This document shows, in pieces, positions 8,676-15,150 of a stretch of 30,090 nt of DNA. Numbering within the stretch: position 1 is the stretch's first letter; each line of letters begins with the position of its first letter. This DNA is from an uncultured Eggerthellaceae bacterium (GTDB taxonomy: Bacteria; Actinomycetota; Coriobacteriia; Coriobacteriales; Eggerthellaceae): contig CAJUFC010000121.1 of the NCBI GenBank assembly GCA_910585565.1, positions 1 to 30,090 of the forward strand, written 5' to 3'. The notes under the pieces are model-generated. The model worked only from the letters and a program-made list of their open reading frames with translations, had not been told where the DNA came from and made no database searches. Position numbers and translations under genes: made by a program.

Positions 8676-8744
8676 GCGCCGTGCGATGAGCGCGTGCGGT
8701 TTGCCGTCGAGCTACGTGTAGGGGGCACAGTTTGGGGCTTTCTG

Positions 8745-8774
8745 CCGACACGGGGGCGAGTGCGTTTTTATAAC
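8745..8774 (+). promoter_or_regulatory. Possible promoter before aroB
   Basis: A TATAAC hexamer (8769-8774) lies in a local T-rich stretch, 18 bp after CCGACA (8745-8750), which shares four positions with TTGACA. This sits in the 120-bp gap between aroK and aroB, where co-transcription alone would not need so much space. The match is modest. Confidence 0.3.
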
Positions 8775-8795
8775 CTCGACAAACAAGGGGGAACA

Positions 8796-9899
8796 ATGCC
8801 AGCAACCAAGATAGTCGTGAACATACCGGGCGAGACGCCCTATGACGTGCGCATTGGCTCGGCGCTGCTGGGCGGTGTCGGCGAGTACTGCCGGCGGCAT
8901 GACAAGGTCGCCAAAAGCCCGTGCGTGCTCATCATCAGTGACTCGAACGTCGCGCCGCTCTATCTTTCGAGCGTCAAGAACTCGTTTGTGGCGGCGGGAT
9001 ATACCGTGGCGGACATCTCGGTGCCAGCGGGCGAGCCGTCCAAGTCCATCGCGGTGGCAGGCGAGGTCTGGGAGGCCATGGCCCAGTTGGGGCTTGGGCG
9101 CGACTGCTGTGTCGTGGCCCTGGGCGGCGGCGTCATCGGTGACTTGGCGGGGTTCGTTGCTGCTACGTACATGCGTGGCGTGCCGATCGTGCAGGTGCCG
9201 ACCACGCTGCTTTCGATGGTTGATAGCTCGGTCGGGGGCAAGACGGGCATCAATCTGTCTGCCGGCAAGAACCTCGTGGGTGCGTTTCTGCAGCCTGCGT
9301 ATGTATGCGCATCGCTCGACGTGCTCTCGACATTGCCCGAGCGCGAATGGGCGTGCGGCCTTGGCGAGGTGGCGAAGTCGGCTGTCATCGACGGCGATGA
9401 CTTCTTCTTTTGGCTGTGTGACCATGCGCGGGCCATGGCCGAGCGCGACGAGGCGGCTGTGGCCGAGGCGGTGCAGCGCTGTGTCGTCTTCAAGGCCGAC
9501 GTGGTGGCCGAGGACAAGACCGAGAGTCGTGGCGTGCGCGAATGCCTCAACTATGGGCATACGCTCGCGCATGCCATCGAGTCGCTAGCGGGATATGGCC
9601 ACTATTCCCATGGCGCGGCCGTCGCAGAAGGGATGCGCTTTGCGGCCGTGCTCGGCGAGCGCGTTATAGGCACGTCGGCTGAATTCGCCGTGGCCCAGGC
9701 CGACCTGCTCGACCAGTTGGGGCTGCCGCGCCTCGACTGGCGGGCGCCAGCCGACGAGATCATCGACGTCATGAAGCGCGACAAGAAGGTCCGCGGCGGC
9801 GAGCTCAGGTTCGTGTTGGCCACCGACCCGGGTCATTGGCAGCTTGCCAGCGTGGACGACGCGGTCGTCGCAGATGCGCTGGAGGCGTTTTACGGGTAG
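8796..9899 (+). CDS. aroB: 3-dehydroquinate synthase
   Basis: This 367-residue protein is of normal length. The NAD-binding segment GGGVIGDLAGFVAATYMRG (110-128), the DSSVGGKTGIN loop (143-153) and the zinc ligands Glu191 (GLGEVAK), the His of NYGHTLAHA and the His of YSHGAAVAEGM are all present. It closes DAHP to 3-dehydroquinate, the second step of the pathway. The ATG at 8796 is preceded by AAGGGGG (8785-8791) and gives the expected N-terminus; upstream in-frame sequence lacks family similarity. It is the last rightward gene before the convergent gene at 10019. Confidence 0.97.
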   Translation: MPATKIVVNIPGETPYDVRIGSALLGGVGEYCRRHDKVAKSPCVLIISDSNVAPLYLSSVKNSFVAAGYTVADISVPAGEPSKSIAVAGEVWEAMAQLGLGRDCCVVALGGGVIGDLAGFVAATYMRGVPIVQVPTTLLSMVDSSVGGKTGINLSAGKNLVGAFLQPAYVCASLDVLSTLPEREWACGLGEVAKSAVIDGDDFFFWLCDHARAMAERDEAAVAEAVQRCVVFKADVVAEDKTESRGVRECLNYGHTLAHAIESLAGYGHYSHGAAVAEGMRFAAVLGERVIGTSAEFAVAQADLLDQLGLPRLDWRAPADEIIDVMKRDKKVRGGELRFVLATDPGHWQLASVDDAVVADALEAFYG

Positions 9900-9936
9900 C
9901 GGGCGATGGCTTGAGGGCATGATGCGCCATCCCCGC
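9899..9936. terminator. Hairpin between convergent genes, possible bidirectional terminator
   Basis: GCGGG (9899-9903) plus GATGGC (9905-9910) pair with GCCATC (9926-9931) plus CCCGC (9932-9936), with one bulged C and a 15-base loop. The stem begins at the last base of aroB and lies between two genes that converge. There is no U-tract on either side, so it is not a classical Rho-independent terminator. Confidence 0.35.
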
Positions 9937-10018
9937 GACGCAGCGCAGCGGTGCCTTTCCGCGAAGAGGGCGGCGCTACGCTGCGAGCGCGCCTGCGTGG
10001 CATCGTTTGCGAGGGGGC

Positions 10019-11473
10019 CTAGCGTCGCGCGAGGTCGCTGAATCCTTCGCTTTGCTTGAGGGCGTCCATGGCTTCGTCGAGCTTTGCGATGGCTTCTTTG
10101 TGGGCTTCTGCCTGGACGTTGAGGCGGTTGATGCACTCGTCGATGTCGGCGATTTCTGCCCGGAGCTCGTTTTGCCGAGCCGTGTCGTCGGGGTCGCACT
10201 CGCGCACCTTGGCGATGAACGCCGAGCGGCTGCGGGACAGGCTGTCTATCTTCTCGCGATGAGAGAGTGCTTCCAGCCGCTTGCGCAGCCATTGGTGATA
10301 GGCCTCGCGGTCGACCCGCGGCTCGCCATTGGTGTCTCGCTGCCACCAGGTGTAAAAGCGCTGGCTGCGTTCGCCCTCATAGGTGAAGGGCATGCGCTCG
10401 GTGCTTTCGACTAACAGCCCCTCTTTCACGAGCGGCATGACGTGATAGAGGTAAATCGAGGTCGTGTCTTTGGGAATCGACAGCTCCTCTTTGATGGTGG
10501 AGAGATCCACCGAGCCGCCGAGCTTTCTGATGAGACGATAGATGTCGAGGTCGAGCCCGAGGAGGTTGGCCTCCCGGCGCTGCAGGTTGGCGACCTGCAC
10601 GGAGGTGAGCGCATTGGCGAGGCCATCCATGGCGAAGTGGGTCATGACGCCCGGCACGATGCTCGATCCTTTGCGGGGAGACGTGCAGTCGAGGTAGTTC
10701 GACACGACGTATCTGAGGGCGGTCTTGGTGTTTCTCAGCACGTCCGTTTCGGTGAAGATGGCGGCATGCTCAACGGCGGGGGAGTCGGCGTAGTCGACCT
10801 GTGCCAGCCCGGCGAGGGCGTGCGCGTCGAAGTCCTTGATGGCTCGGGCGATGGCGGCAAGGACCTCAGGCGAGCTGCCTGTCTGTTGCTGCGTGCCGAA
10901 GGCATCGAGCATGCGCTGCAGGTAGGGCAGCGCATGGCGTTCGACCATGGCCACGCCGCGCATCTGCTCGAGATACGCCCCTTCAGCGGTGGGCTGCTCG
11001 GTGTCTTGCAGGTACGCGTCGCGCCATGCTGCGCTCATGACCTCCTTGGCCTCGTCGAAGGCCTCCGTGAGGGTGTCGATGGCTGTCACGAGCAGAGACG
11101 CGCTGACGGCGTGTCGGCGCGCCTCCTCCAAAAACGCGTTCTCTGACGCATGCTGCTCGAGAAGGAGGTATTCGATCTCGCTAGCGGCAGCTTCGACGAA
11201 GTCGTTTGCGGCAGCCTTGACGACGGCCTGGGGCTTTTCGGAGGCCAGCACGCCTTGGCTTCTCAGGTATCGTTGGATGGGCTCTCCGAAGAGCTTCATG
11301 CCGCGGGACTCAAGCAGCTCGAGTTCTGGCCCGAGTGCCGGCAGCTCCTCGACGAGCTCGGCGAACGTGTAGGGCTTGGCGTCTTGATCTTCGTACAGCT
11401 CGGCGAGAAAGGCCACGAGCCCCTGCAGGTCCGCGTCAGCGGTCTCAAGCTGATCTGCCTGATGCTCCGTCAC
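10019..11473 (-). CDS. Protein of unknown function with a winged-helix-like segment and C-terminal coiled coil
   Basis: I do not recognise this 484-residue protein. Most of it (1-300) is predicted helical and acidic, with no signal peptide or membrane segment, so it is probably cytoplasmic. Residues about 312-358 (IYRLIRKLGGSVDLSTIKEEL, then a short turn and a helix ending LVKEGLLVES) look like a winged helix-turn-helix. Residues about 430-475 are heptad-like and charged, suggesting a coiled coil and oligomer formation. A DNA-binding or chromosome-associated role is possible but not shown. It starts at a GTG with GGGAAAGG upstream on its strand. It is the only leftward gene within the aro cluster and shares a divergent promoter region with the small ORF at 11617. 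Confidence 0.75.
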   Translation of the reverse strand: MTEHQADQLETADADLQGLVAFLAELYEDQDAKPYTFAELVEELPALGPELELLESRGMKLFGEPIQRYLRSQGVLASEKPQAVVKAAANDFVEAAASEIEYLLLEQHASENAFLEEARRHAVSASLLVTAIDTLTEAFDEAKEVMSAAWRDAYLQDTEQPTAEGAYLEQMRGVAMVERHALPYLQRMLDAFGTQQQTGSSPEVLAAIARAIKDFDAHALAGLAQVDYADSPAVEHAAIFTETDVLRNTKTALRYVVSNYLDCTSPRKGSSIVPGVMTHFAMDGLANALTSVQVANLQRREANLLGLDLDIYRLIRKLGGSVDLSTIKEELSIPKDTTSIYLYHVMPLVKEGLLVESTERMPFTYEGERSQRFYTWWQRDTNGEPRVDREAYHQWLRKRLEALSHREKIDSLSRSRSAFIAKVRECDPDDTARQNELRAEIADIDECINRLNVQAEAHKEAIAKLDEAMDALKQSEGFSDLARR

Positions 11474-11510
11474 CCCAGTAGCCTTTCCCGCGCCTGAAAA
11501 TTCTCATGAC

Positions 11511-11546
11511 ATTATAGTACAAATGTTCTCATTGAGGGACTATAAT
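11511..11546. promoter_or_regulatory. Divergent promoter region with -10 boxes as an inverted repeat
   Basis: ATTATAGT (11511-11518) and ACTATAAT (11539-11546) are perfect inverted copies 20 bases apart. Each contains a TATAAT: the left copy reads leftward toward the gene ending at 10019, the right copy rightward toward the small ORF at 11617. The -35 regions would overlap in the middle and neither matches TTGACA. Weak -35 boxes plus symmetry suggest that a regulator binds here; this is inference. Confidence 0.55.
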
Positions 11547-11586
11547 AATAGAAGGTCAGCGGAGCAAGTCCCGTGTGCTGGCAGCG

Positions 11587-11607
11587 CCTCCTGTTCCAGG
11601 AAGGAGG
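11587..11607 (+). promoter_or_regulatory. Hairpin sequestering the Shine-Dalgarno of the small ORF
   Basis: CCTCCT (11587-11592) is perfectly complementary to AGGAGG (11602-11607), the core of a near-ideal Shine-Dalgarno sequence. The loop is 9 bases, and one G-U and one C-G pair can extend the stem. In the mRNA this would hide the ribosome-binding site, a common control feature of type I toxin messages. Confidence 0.55.
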
Positions 11608-11616
11608 TGATGGCCC

Positions 11617-11730
11617 ATGGATTTGGCTGTTCAGATCGTGATGCTTGCCACTGCGGTGGTGGGGCTGGCGACGGCGATAGTCAAAGCCGCGTCCGAAGCA
11701 CGGGGCGGCTGCCCAGGAAAAAAAATCTGA
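11617..11730 (+). CDS. 37-residue hydrophobic peptide, candidate type I toxin
   Basis: The ATG at 11617 lies 9 bases after AAGGAGG. The peptide begins MDLAVQIVMLATAVVGLATA, a single uninterrupted hydrophobic segment (about residues 3-22). A short basic tail follows, starting with Lys23 and ending GKKI. This size, one membrane segment and charged tail are the pattern of Fst/TxpA/holin-like type I toxins, which depolarise the membrane. The TGA lies inside the left arm of a perfect 14-bp stem, and a convergent RNA is predicted to overlap the 3' end. I know no exact homologue; a leader peptide or a chance ORF remains possible, but the Shine-Dalgarno is the strongest in this part of the window. 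A GTG or ATG inside the hydrophobic stretch is a less likely start. Confidence 0.55.
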   Translation: MDLAVQIVMLATAVVGLATAIVKAASEARGGCPGKKI

Positions 11731-11801
11731 CCGTAAGTAGCGAATACTTACGGTCAGACAAAACCTAAAGGCGCTGCCCGCATCCACCACGGGCATTCGC
11801 T
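11718..11801 (-). ncRNA. Candidate antisense RNA antitoxin
   Basis: A leftward transcript is predicted from about 11801 to the end of the T-tract at 11718, about 84 nt. It begins just downstream of an extended -10 box, can fold a GCCCG/CGGGC hairpin (11776-11780 with 11790-11794), and ends in a 14-bp terminator stem with eight U residues. It is complementary to the last 13 bases of the small ORF and its 3' untranslated region. This convergent 3'-overlap matches the TxpA/RatA and BsrG/SR4 types of type I toxin-antitoxin systems. The ends are predicted, not measured. Confidence 0.5.
11726..11758 (-). terminator. Rho-independent terminator of the antisense RNA (possibly bidirectional)
   Basis: TCTGACCGTAAGTA (11726-11739) and its exact reverse complement (11745-11758) form a 14-bp stem with a GCGAA loop. 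On the minus strand the stem is followed by eight T residues (11725-11718), a classical intrinsic terminator. On the plus strand it is followed by CAAAACC, so termination of the rightward toxin message would be weaker, though the stem could protect its 3' end. Confidence 0.85.
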
Positions 11802-11807
11802 GACCGT

Positions 11808-11838
11808 AGTATAGCAAACTTCGCGCGGCGGCTGCAAT
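11808..11838 (-). promoter_or_regulatory. Extended -10 promoter for the antisense RNA
   Basis: On the minus strand the sequence reads TGC-TATACT, an extended -10 element (TATACT complement at 11808-11813, TG at 11815-11816). A TTGCAG hexamer lies 18 bp further upstream and matches TTGACA at three positions. The extended -10 makes a strong promoter plausible without a good -35. Confidence 0.55.
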
Positions 11839-11888
11839 GCGGCTTTTGCGCCGTCGACGGATCGACACGAGCCGAGCAATGGAGGATT

Positions 11889-12317
11889 ATGAAGCGCATA
11901 CTGCTTTTGAACGGGCCGAACCTCAATATGTTGGGGGTGCGCGAGCCGGAGATATACGGGACGGACACGTTGGCGTCCATCGAGGCTGAGGTGGTCGCGT
12001 ATGCCGAGGGGCGTGGCGCGGCGGTCGACTGCTTTCAGTCGAATCACGAAGGCGCGCTCATCGATCGCATTCACGAGGCGCACGGGCGCTATGACGGCAT
12101 CGTTTACAACCCGGGGGCGCATACGCACTACTCGTGGGCGCTGGCGGACGCCATCGGGTCGGTTGACGTGCCGATGGTGGAGGTGCACATCTCGGACGTG
12201 GATGCGCGCGAGGACTTTCGCAAGATTTCGGTGTTCGAGGGCGTGCGCGCTGGCCTGGTGAAGGGCAAGGGCCGCGCGGGGTATACGGAGGCTGTCGATG
12301 TCGTGCTCGGGCTCTAG
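11889..12317 (+). CDS. aroQ: 3-dehydroquinate dehydratase, type II
   Basis: This 142-residue protein is the normal size of the small dodecameric type II enzyme. It begins with the signature NGPNLNMLGVREPEIYG (catalytic Arg18 and Tyr23), has NHEGALIDRIHE, NPGAHTHYSWALADAI (a variant of the usual NPGAYTHTS) and VEVHISDVDAREDFRKIS with His100. It dehydrates 3-dehydroquinate to 3-dehydroshikimate, linking AroB and AroE. GGAGG (11881-11885) precedes the ATG by only 3 bases. Its end overlaps the next gene by 20 bp. Confidence 0.97.
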   Translation: MKRILLLNGPNLNMLGVREPEIYGTDTLASIEAEVVAYAEGRGAAVDCFQSNHEGALIDRIHEAHGRYDGIVYNPGAHTHYSWALADAIGSVDVPMVEVHISDVDAREDFRKISVFEGVRAGLVKGKGRAGYTEAVDVVLGL

Positions 12318-13449
12318 CCGCCGTCTCGCCCTCATTCGCGACGCGGCCCGGGCCGCAGGCGCCGAGGCGGCGTACGTGCGCGACACGGCCAACATCGAGT
12401 GGGCTACGGCGTTCCAGGACGTCTTCGACGACGAGCGCGCGCACGCGCTGTTCGTGCCGACCTCAGGCGACGGCGCGGTCGTGCATACCGACAGCCGCTA
12501 TGTGACGGCTATGCAGCGCGAGGCTGAAGGGTCGCCTATCGAGGTCGACGCGACGGTCGTCGGCATGGCTGAATGGGCCGCTGCCCGCGCGAGGGACTAT
12601 CTGGGTCGCGCGGACATGCCGAGCGCGGCCCTCGTTCTCGCCATCGAGGATTCGGTTTCCCTTTATGAATATCGAGCACTGCAAAAGGCGTTCGCGCAAG
12701 CAGAAGACGCCGAGCGTGCGATGTCGTTCGTCGAGACCCGCGATATGGTCGTCGGCTTGCGCGCGGTCAAGGATGCAGACGAGATCGAGCGCCTGAGGGC
12801 AGCTCAGGCCATCACCGATGCGGCGTTCTCGCACATCATCGGGTTCATCCGCCCGGGCATGACCGAGCGCGAGGTGCAGCTCGAGCTGGATGGCTACATG
12901 CTGCGCCACGGGCCCGAGGGCCTGGCGTTCCCCTCCATCGTGGCGTCGGGGCCGAACGGGGCCTCGCCCCATGCCGTCGTCAGCGACAGGCCGCTTGAGG
13001 CGGGCGAGTGCATCGTCATGGACTTCGGGGCGCGGACGCAGGGCTATTGCTCGGACATGACCCGCACGGTGTTTCTGGGCGAGCCAGAGGGTAACATGCG
13101 CGATGCGTGGGAGGCGCTGCGTGCCGCCAACGAGACCGTCGAGCGCATGCTGCGCCCAGGCATCACCGGCAAAGAGGCGCACGAACGGGCGATCGGCATC
13201 CTGGATGAGCGTGGCTTTGGCGGATGCATGGGCCACGGGCTGGGTCACGGCGTCGGCATCGAGATTCACGAGCTGCCGGTGCTCTCGCCGCGCAACGAGA
13301 GCGCGCTGGTCGCGGGAAACGTCGTCACGGTCGAGCCGGGCATCTATCTGCCGGGGCGGTTCGGCATGCGCCTCGAGGACTTCGGTGTCGTCACCGATGA
13401 CGGCTTCGACGTGTTCACCCAGTCAACCCACGAGATGGTCGTGCTGTAG
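12298..13449 (+). CDS. Xaa-Pro aminopeptidase/dipeptidase (M24 family)
   Basis: This 383-residue protein has a creatinase-type N-terminal domain (about 1-155) and a pita-bread catalytic domain. All five metal ligands are visible: Asp242 (VMDFGAR), Asp253 (CSDMTRT), His317 (GHGLGHGVGIEIHE), Glu346 (TVEPGIYLPG) and Glu360 (RLEDFGVV). It should cleave X-Pro bonds in short peptides in the cytoplasm; aminopeptidase and dipeptidase activity cannot be told apart by sequence alone. It starts inside aroQ with a 20-bp overlap, so translational coupling is likely. In related genomes a peptidase of this kind often precedes efp, which is not found here; the next gene is on the other strand. Confidence 0.92.
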   Translation: MSCSGSSRRLALIRDAARAAGAEAAYVRDTANIEWATAFQDVFDDERAHALFVPTSGDGAVVHTDSRYVTAMQREAEGSPIEVDATVVGMAEWAAARARDYLGRADMPSAALVLAIEDSVSLYEYRALQKAFAQAEDAERAMSFVETRDMVVGLRAVKDADEIERLRAAQAITDAAFSHIIGFIRPGMTEREVQLELDGYMLRHGPEGLAFPSIVASGPNGASPHAVVSDRPLEAGECIVMDFGARTQGYCSDMTRTVFLGEPEGNMRDAWEALRAANETVERMLRPGITGKEAHERAIGILDERGFGGCMGHGLGHGVGIEIHELPVLSPRNESALVAGNVVTVEPGIYLPGRFGMRLEDFGVVTDDGFDVFTQSTHEMVVL

Positions 13450-13523
13450 GCGCATCTGTGGGGTGCGCCGGGCCTAGAGTCGGCTGCCAGGGAGGCGGCG
13501 ACGCGATAGTTGCGCTTTTTGCG

Positions 13524-14777
13524 CTAGCGCTCGTTGAGGGCGACTTCGGCGAGGGTCGTGCGGGCGCTGACAAGCTGGGCCAGCGGCGTGAGCAATGCGC
13601 GTTCGCTCTCAGGCAGCCCCAGATGCGCGATGCTTAGCAGCTCGTCTGCCAGCTCGGATGCGGGGCTGCCGTAGACGTGCGCCTGATAGCCCCGCTGCAT
13701 GAGGGCGGCTTTTGCGTCCTCGATGTCGCGCGCCTGAACGTTCGCAAACAAGCGATCGAGGGCGTTGAGTGACGCCTCGTCATAGAACAGCCCCTTGACG
13801 AGCGCTGCATAGGCAATGGCGCACGCAACCGGCATGGCGTCGGCCGGTCGTATCTCGATGTAGGTCTTGAGCCGGACGTCTGTGAAGAACACGCTCAGCA
13901 CGTGCTCGATGTCGGTGCGCGTCATCACGCGGTCGGCAAACACGTCGCCGATGCGTCGCTCGGAAAGCACCTCACGCCCATTGCGCACCTCCACCATCGA
14001 AGGTGTGTCGAGGATGTATTCCGCATAGCGCTCGAGCGAGAAGCCTGGCTCCAGGACGCCTGGCACGAGCCTGCAGCGATCGGGGTCGCACCTTTCCCAT
14101 ATCTCGGTGCGCATCAGCTGGTGTGGGCGCACGTTGCCTTCGAAGATGGGGGAGTTGTCGCACATGAGCGAAAAGATCGGCACGCAAGCGTGTGCGAGGC
14201 GCAGCTTGCGCAAACAGTCGTCGGCGGAGGTGTAGTCAATCGACACTTGCGTGGAGGCTGACCCCCGCATCATGCAGATGCCGTACATCGATATCGCGCC
14301 GAGGTATTCGTTCATGATGCGATAGCGCGTCTTGGGAATCAGCTCGAGGTCAACTGCTCGGCGCGTGGGGTGGTATCCGGGCGTCAGCAGCTCCATGTCG
14401 CAACCATCGAGCAGCGTCGTGATGGCGCTTTCGAATTCCTCGAACGCGCGCTTGGCGCTGTTGAGATCAGCAAACGGCCCGGCGGAAAGCTCCAACTGCG
14501 CGGCTGGCTCCAGCGTAACGGAGGCGCCCGGCCGTCCTAGTCCGATGAGGTCTCCGCGCGAGGTGCGCGTCTCGTCGGTGTAGTCGCTGGCGAGCCTTTC
14601 CAAGAGCCACTGTTGCCCGTACTCCTCGGAGTATGACACCGGCTCGCCCGTGCTCTTGACGAGCGTGTGTTCCAGCTCGATGCCGACCGATGACGCCTGC
14701 TCTTTGATGCCGCTCGTGAAATAGTCGACCAATGCCTGCACGTTTGCGCTGCGCATCGGCTGTGTGCTGTCCGTCAT
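13524..14777 (-). CDS. Glutamate--cysteine ligase family 2 (GCS2) protein
   Basis: This 417-residue protein has the GCS2 pattern: VGIELEHTLV near residue 31, ASVTLEPAAQLELSAGP (85-101), a central MMRGSASTQVSIDY segment and IEIRPADAMP. Members ligate glutamate to cysteine, or to another amine, using ATP. The ATG at 14777 is chosen because GGGAG lies 7 bases upstream on the minus strand and the family similarity starts soon after; an open frame continues 25 codons further without similarity. It is a single-gene unit, with no glutathione synthetase or ergothioneine gene beside it, so the product (gamma-glutamylcysteine or another gamma-glutamyl compound) is open. Confidence 0.82.
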   Translation of the reverse strand: MTDSTQPMRSANVQALVDYFTSGIKEQASSVGIELEHTLVKSTGEPVSYSEEYGQQWLLERLASDYTDETRTSRGDLIGLGRPGASVTLEPAAQLELSAGPFADLNSAKRAFEEFESAITTLLDGCDMELLTPGYHPTRRAVDLELIPKTRYRIMNEYLGAISMYGICMMRGSASTQVSIDYTSADDCLRKLRLAHACVPIFSLMCDNSPIFEGNVRPHQLMRTEIWERCDPDRCRLVPGVLEPGFSLERYAEYILDTPSMVEVRNGREVLSERRIGDVFADRVMTRTDIEHVLSVFFTDVRLKTYIEIRPADAMPVACAIAYAALVKGLFYDEASLNALDRLFANVQARDIEDAKAALMQRGYQAHVYGSPASELADELLSIAHLGLPESERALLTPLAQLVSARTTLAEVALNER

Positions 14778-14903
14778 CGCGAGGCTCCCATTCCTGCGGA
14801 TTTGTCGCTCCGCATTGCGAAACTTGTGTAAAATAGAAACAACTTTGCACATGGTAGCACCGTTGCCGCGTGCACCATTTCATTTGTCGGAAACGAGGGC
14901 GTT

Positions 14904-14924
14904 TCGTGATATTTGGCATCACGA
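14904..14924. repeat. Inverted repeat, possible operator
   Basis: TCGTGAT (14904-14910) and ATCACGA (14918-14924) are perfect inverted copies around a 7-base centre. The 21-bp size and position between divergent genes suit a dimeric repressor site. No regulator can be named. Confidence 0.4.
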
Positions 14925-15120
14925 CATATGCGTGGCGCGCAGCAGCTTCGGCGTGCGTTCCGTCTGCCAGCCCTCGACGACGTTTCTAGCGCGGCGGTCT
15001 TTTCGGCTGGTCGGGCGCTTGCGCGCCTTGTCCACGCGACGTATCCGGACTGCTCGCGCGTAGCTTCCATTCTGCGTTGTGGCTCGTTTGAGTCAGAGGC
15101 GCCTGTTGTTTGTGTCTCTA

Positions 15121-15138
15121 TATGTATGAGGATATACG
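15121..15138. promoter_or_regulatory. Weak ARG-box-like palindrome before argC
   Basis: The 18 bp ending directly at the argC Shine-Dalgarno (GAGGAG, 15138-15143) contain TATGTAT and ATATACG around a GAGG centre. Size and position fit an ArgR operator, but only about ten positions match the ARG-box consensus. ArgR control is plausible for the cluster and unproven. Confidence 0.25.
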
Positions 15139-15150
15139 AGGAGTGACGAC

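Larger units (their letters stand above)
14778..15150. other. Divergent intergenic region between the GCS2 gene and argC
   Basis: This interval of about 370 bp separates two divergent genes and should hold both promoters. I see no convincing -35/-10 pair on either strand. It contains an inverted repeat at 14904-14924 and a weak palindrome at 15121-15138 just before argC. Open frames within it show no Shine-Dalgarno or recognisable protein. Confidence 0.5.

Noticed and set aside
8669..8693. 11-bp direct repeat GCGATGAGCGC with period 14 after aroK
   Set aside because: Similar ATGAGCG strings occur before aroC and at the aroK start. They are short, GC-rich and imperfect, and do not form an array; chance or small duplications explain them.
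11523..11768. 81-codon open frame across the small-toxin region in another phase
   Set aside because: It runs through the promoter, the hairpin and the terminator stem. The frame starting at 11617 has the better-spaced Shine-Dalgarno and a coherent membrane segment.
13449..13523. GGCGCA/TGCGCC hairpin between the convergent peptidase and GCS2 genes
   Set aside because: The stem is only 6 bp with no U-tract, so I do not call it a terminator.
14851..14872. T-box-like GGTAGCACCG sequence upstream of argC
   Set aside because: It resembles part of the T-box consensus, but there is no terminator/antiterminator pair or specifier stem, and arg biosynthesis genes here give no other support.
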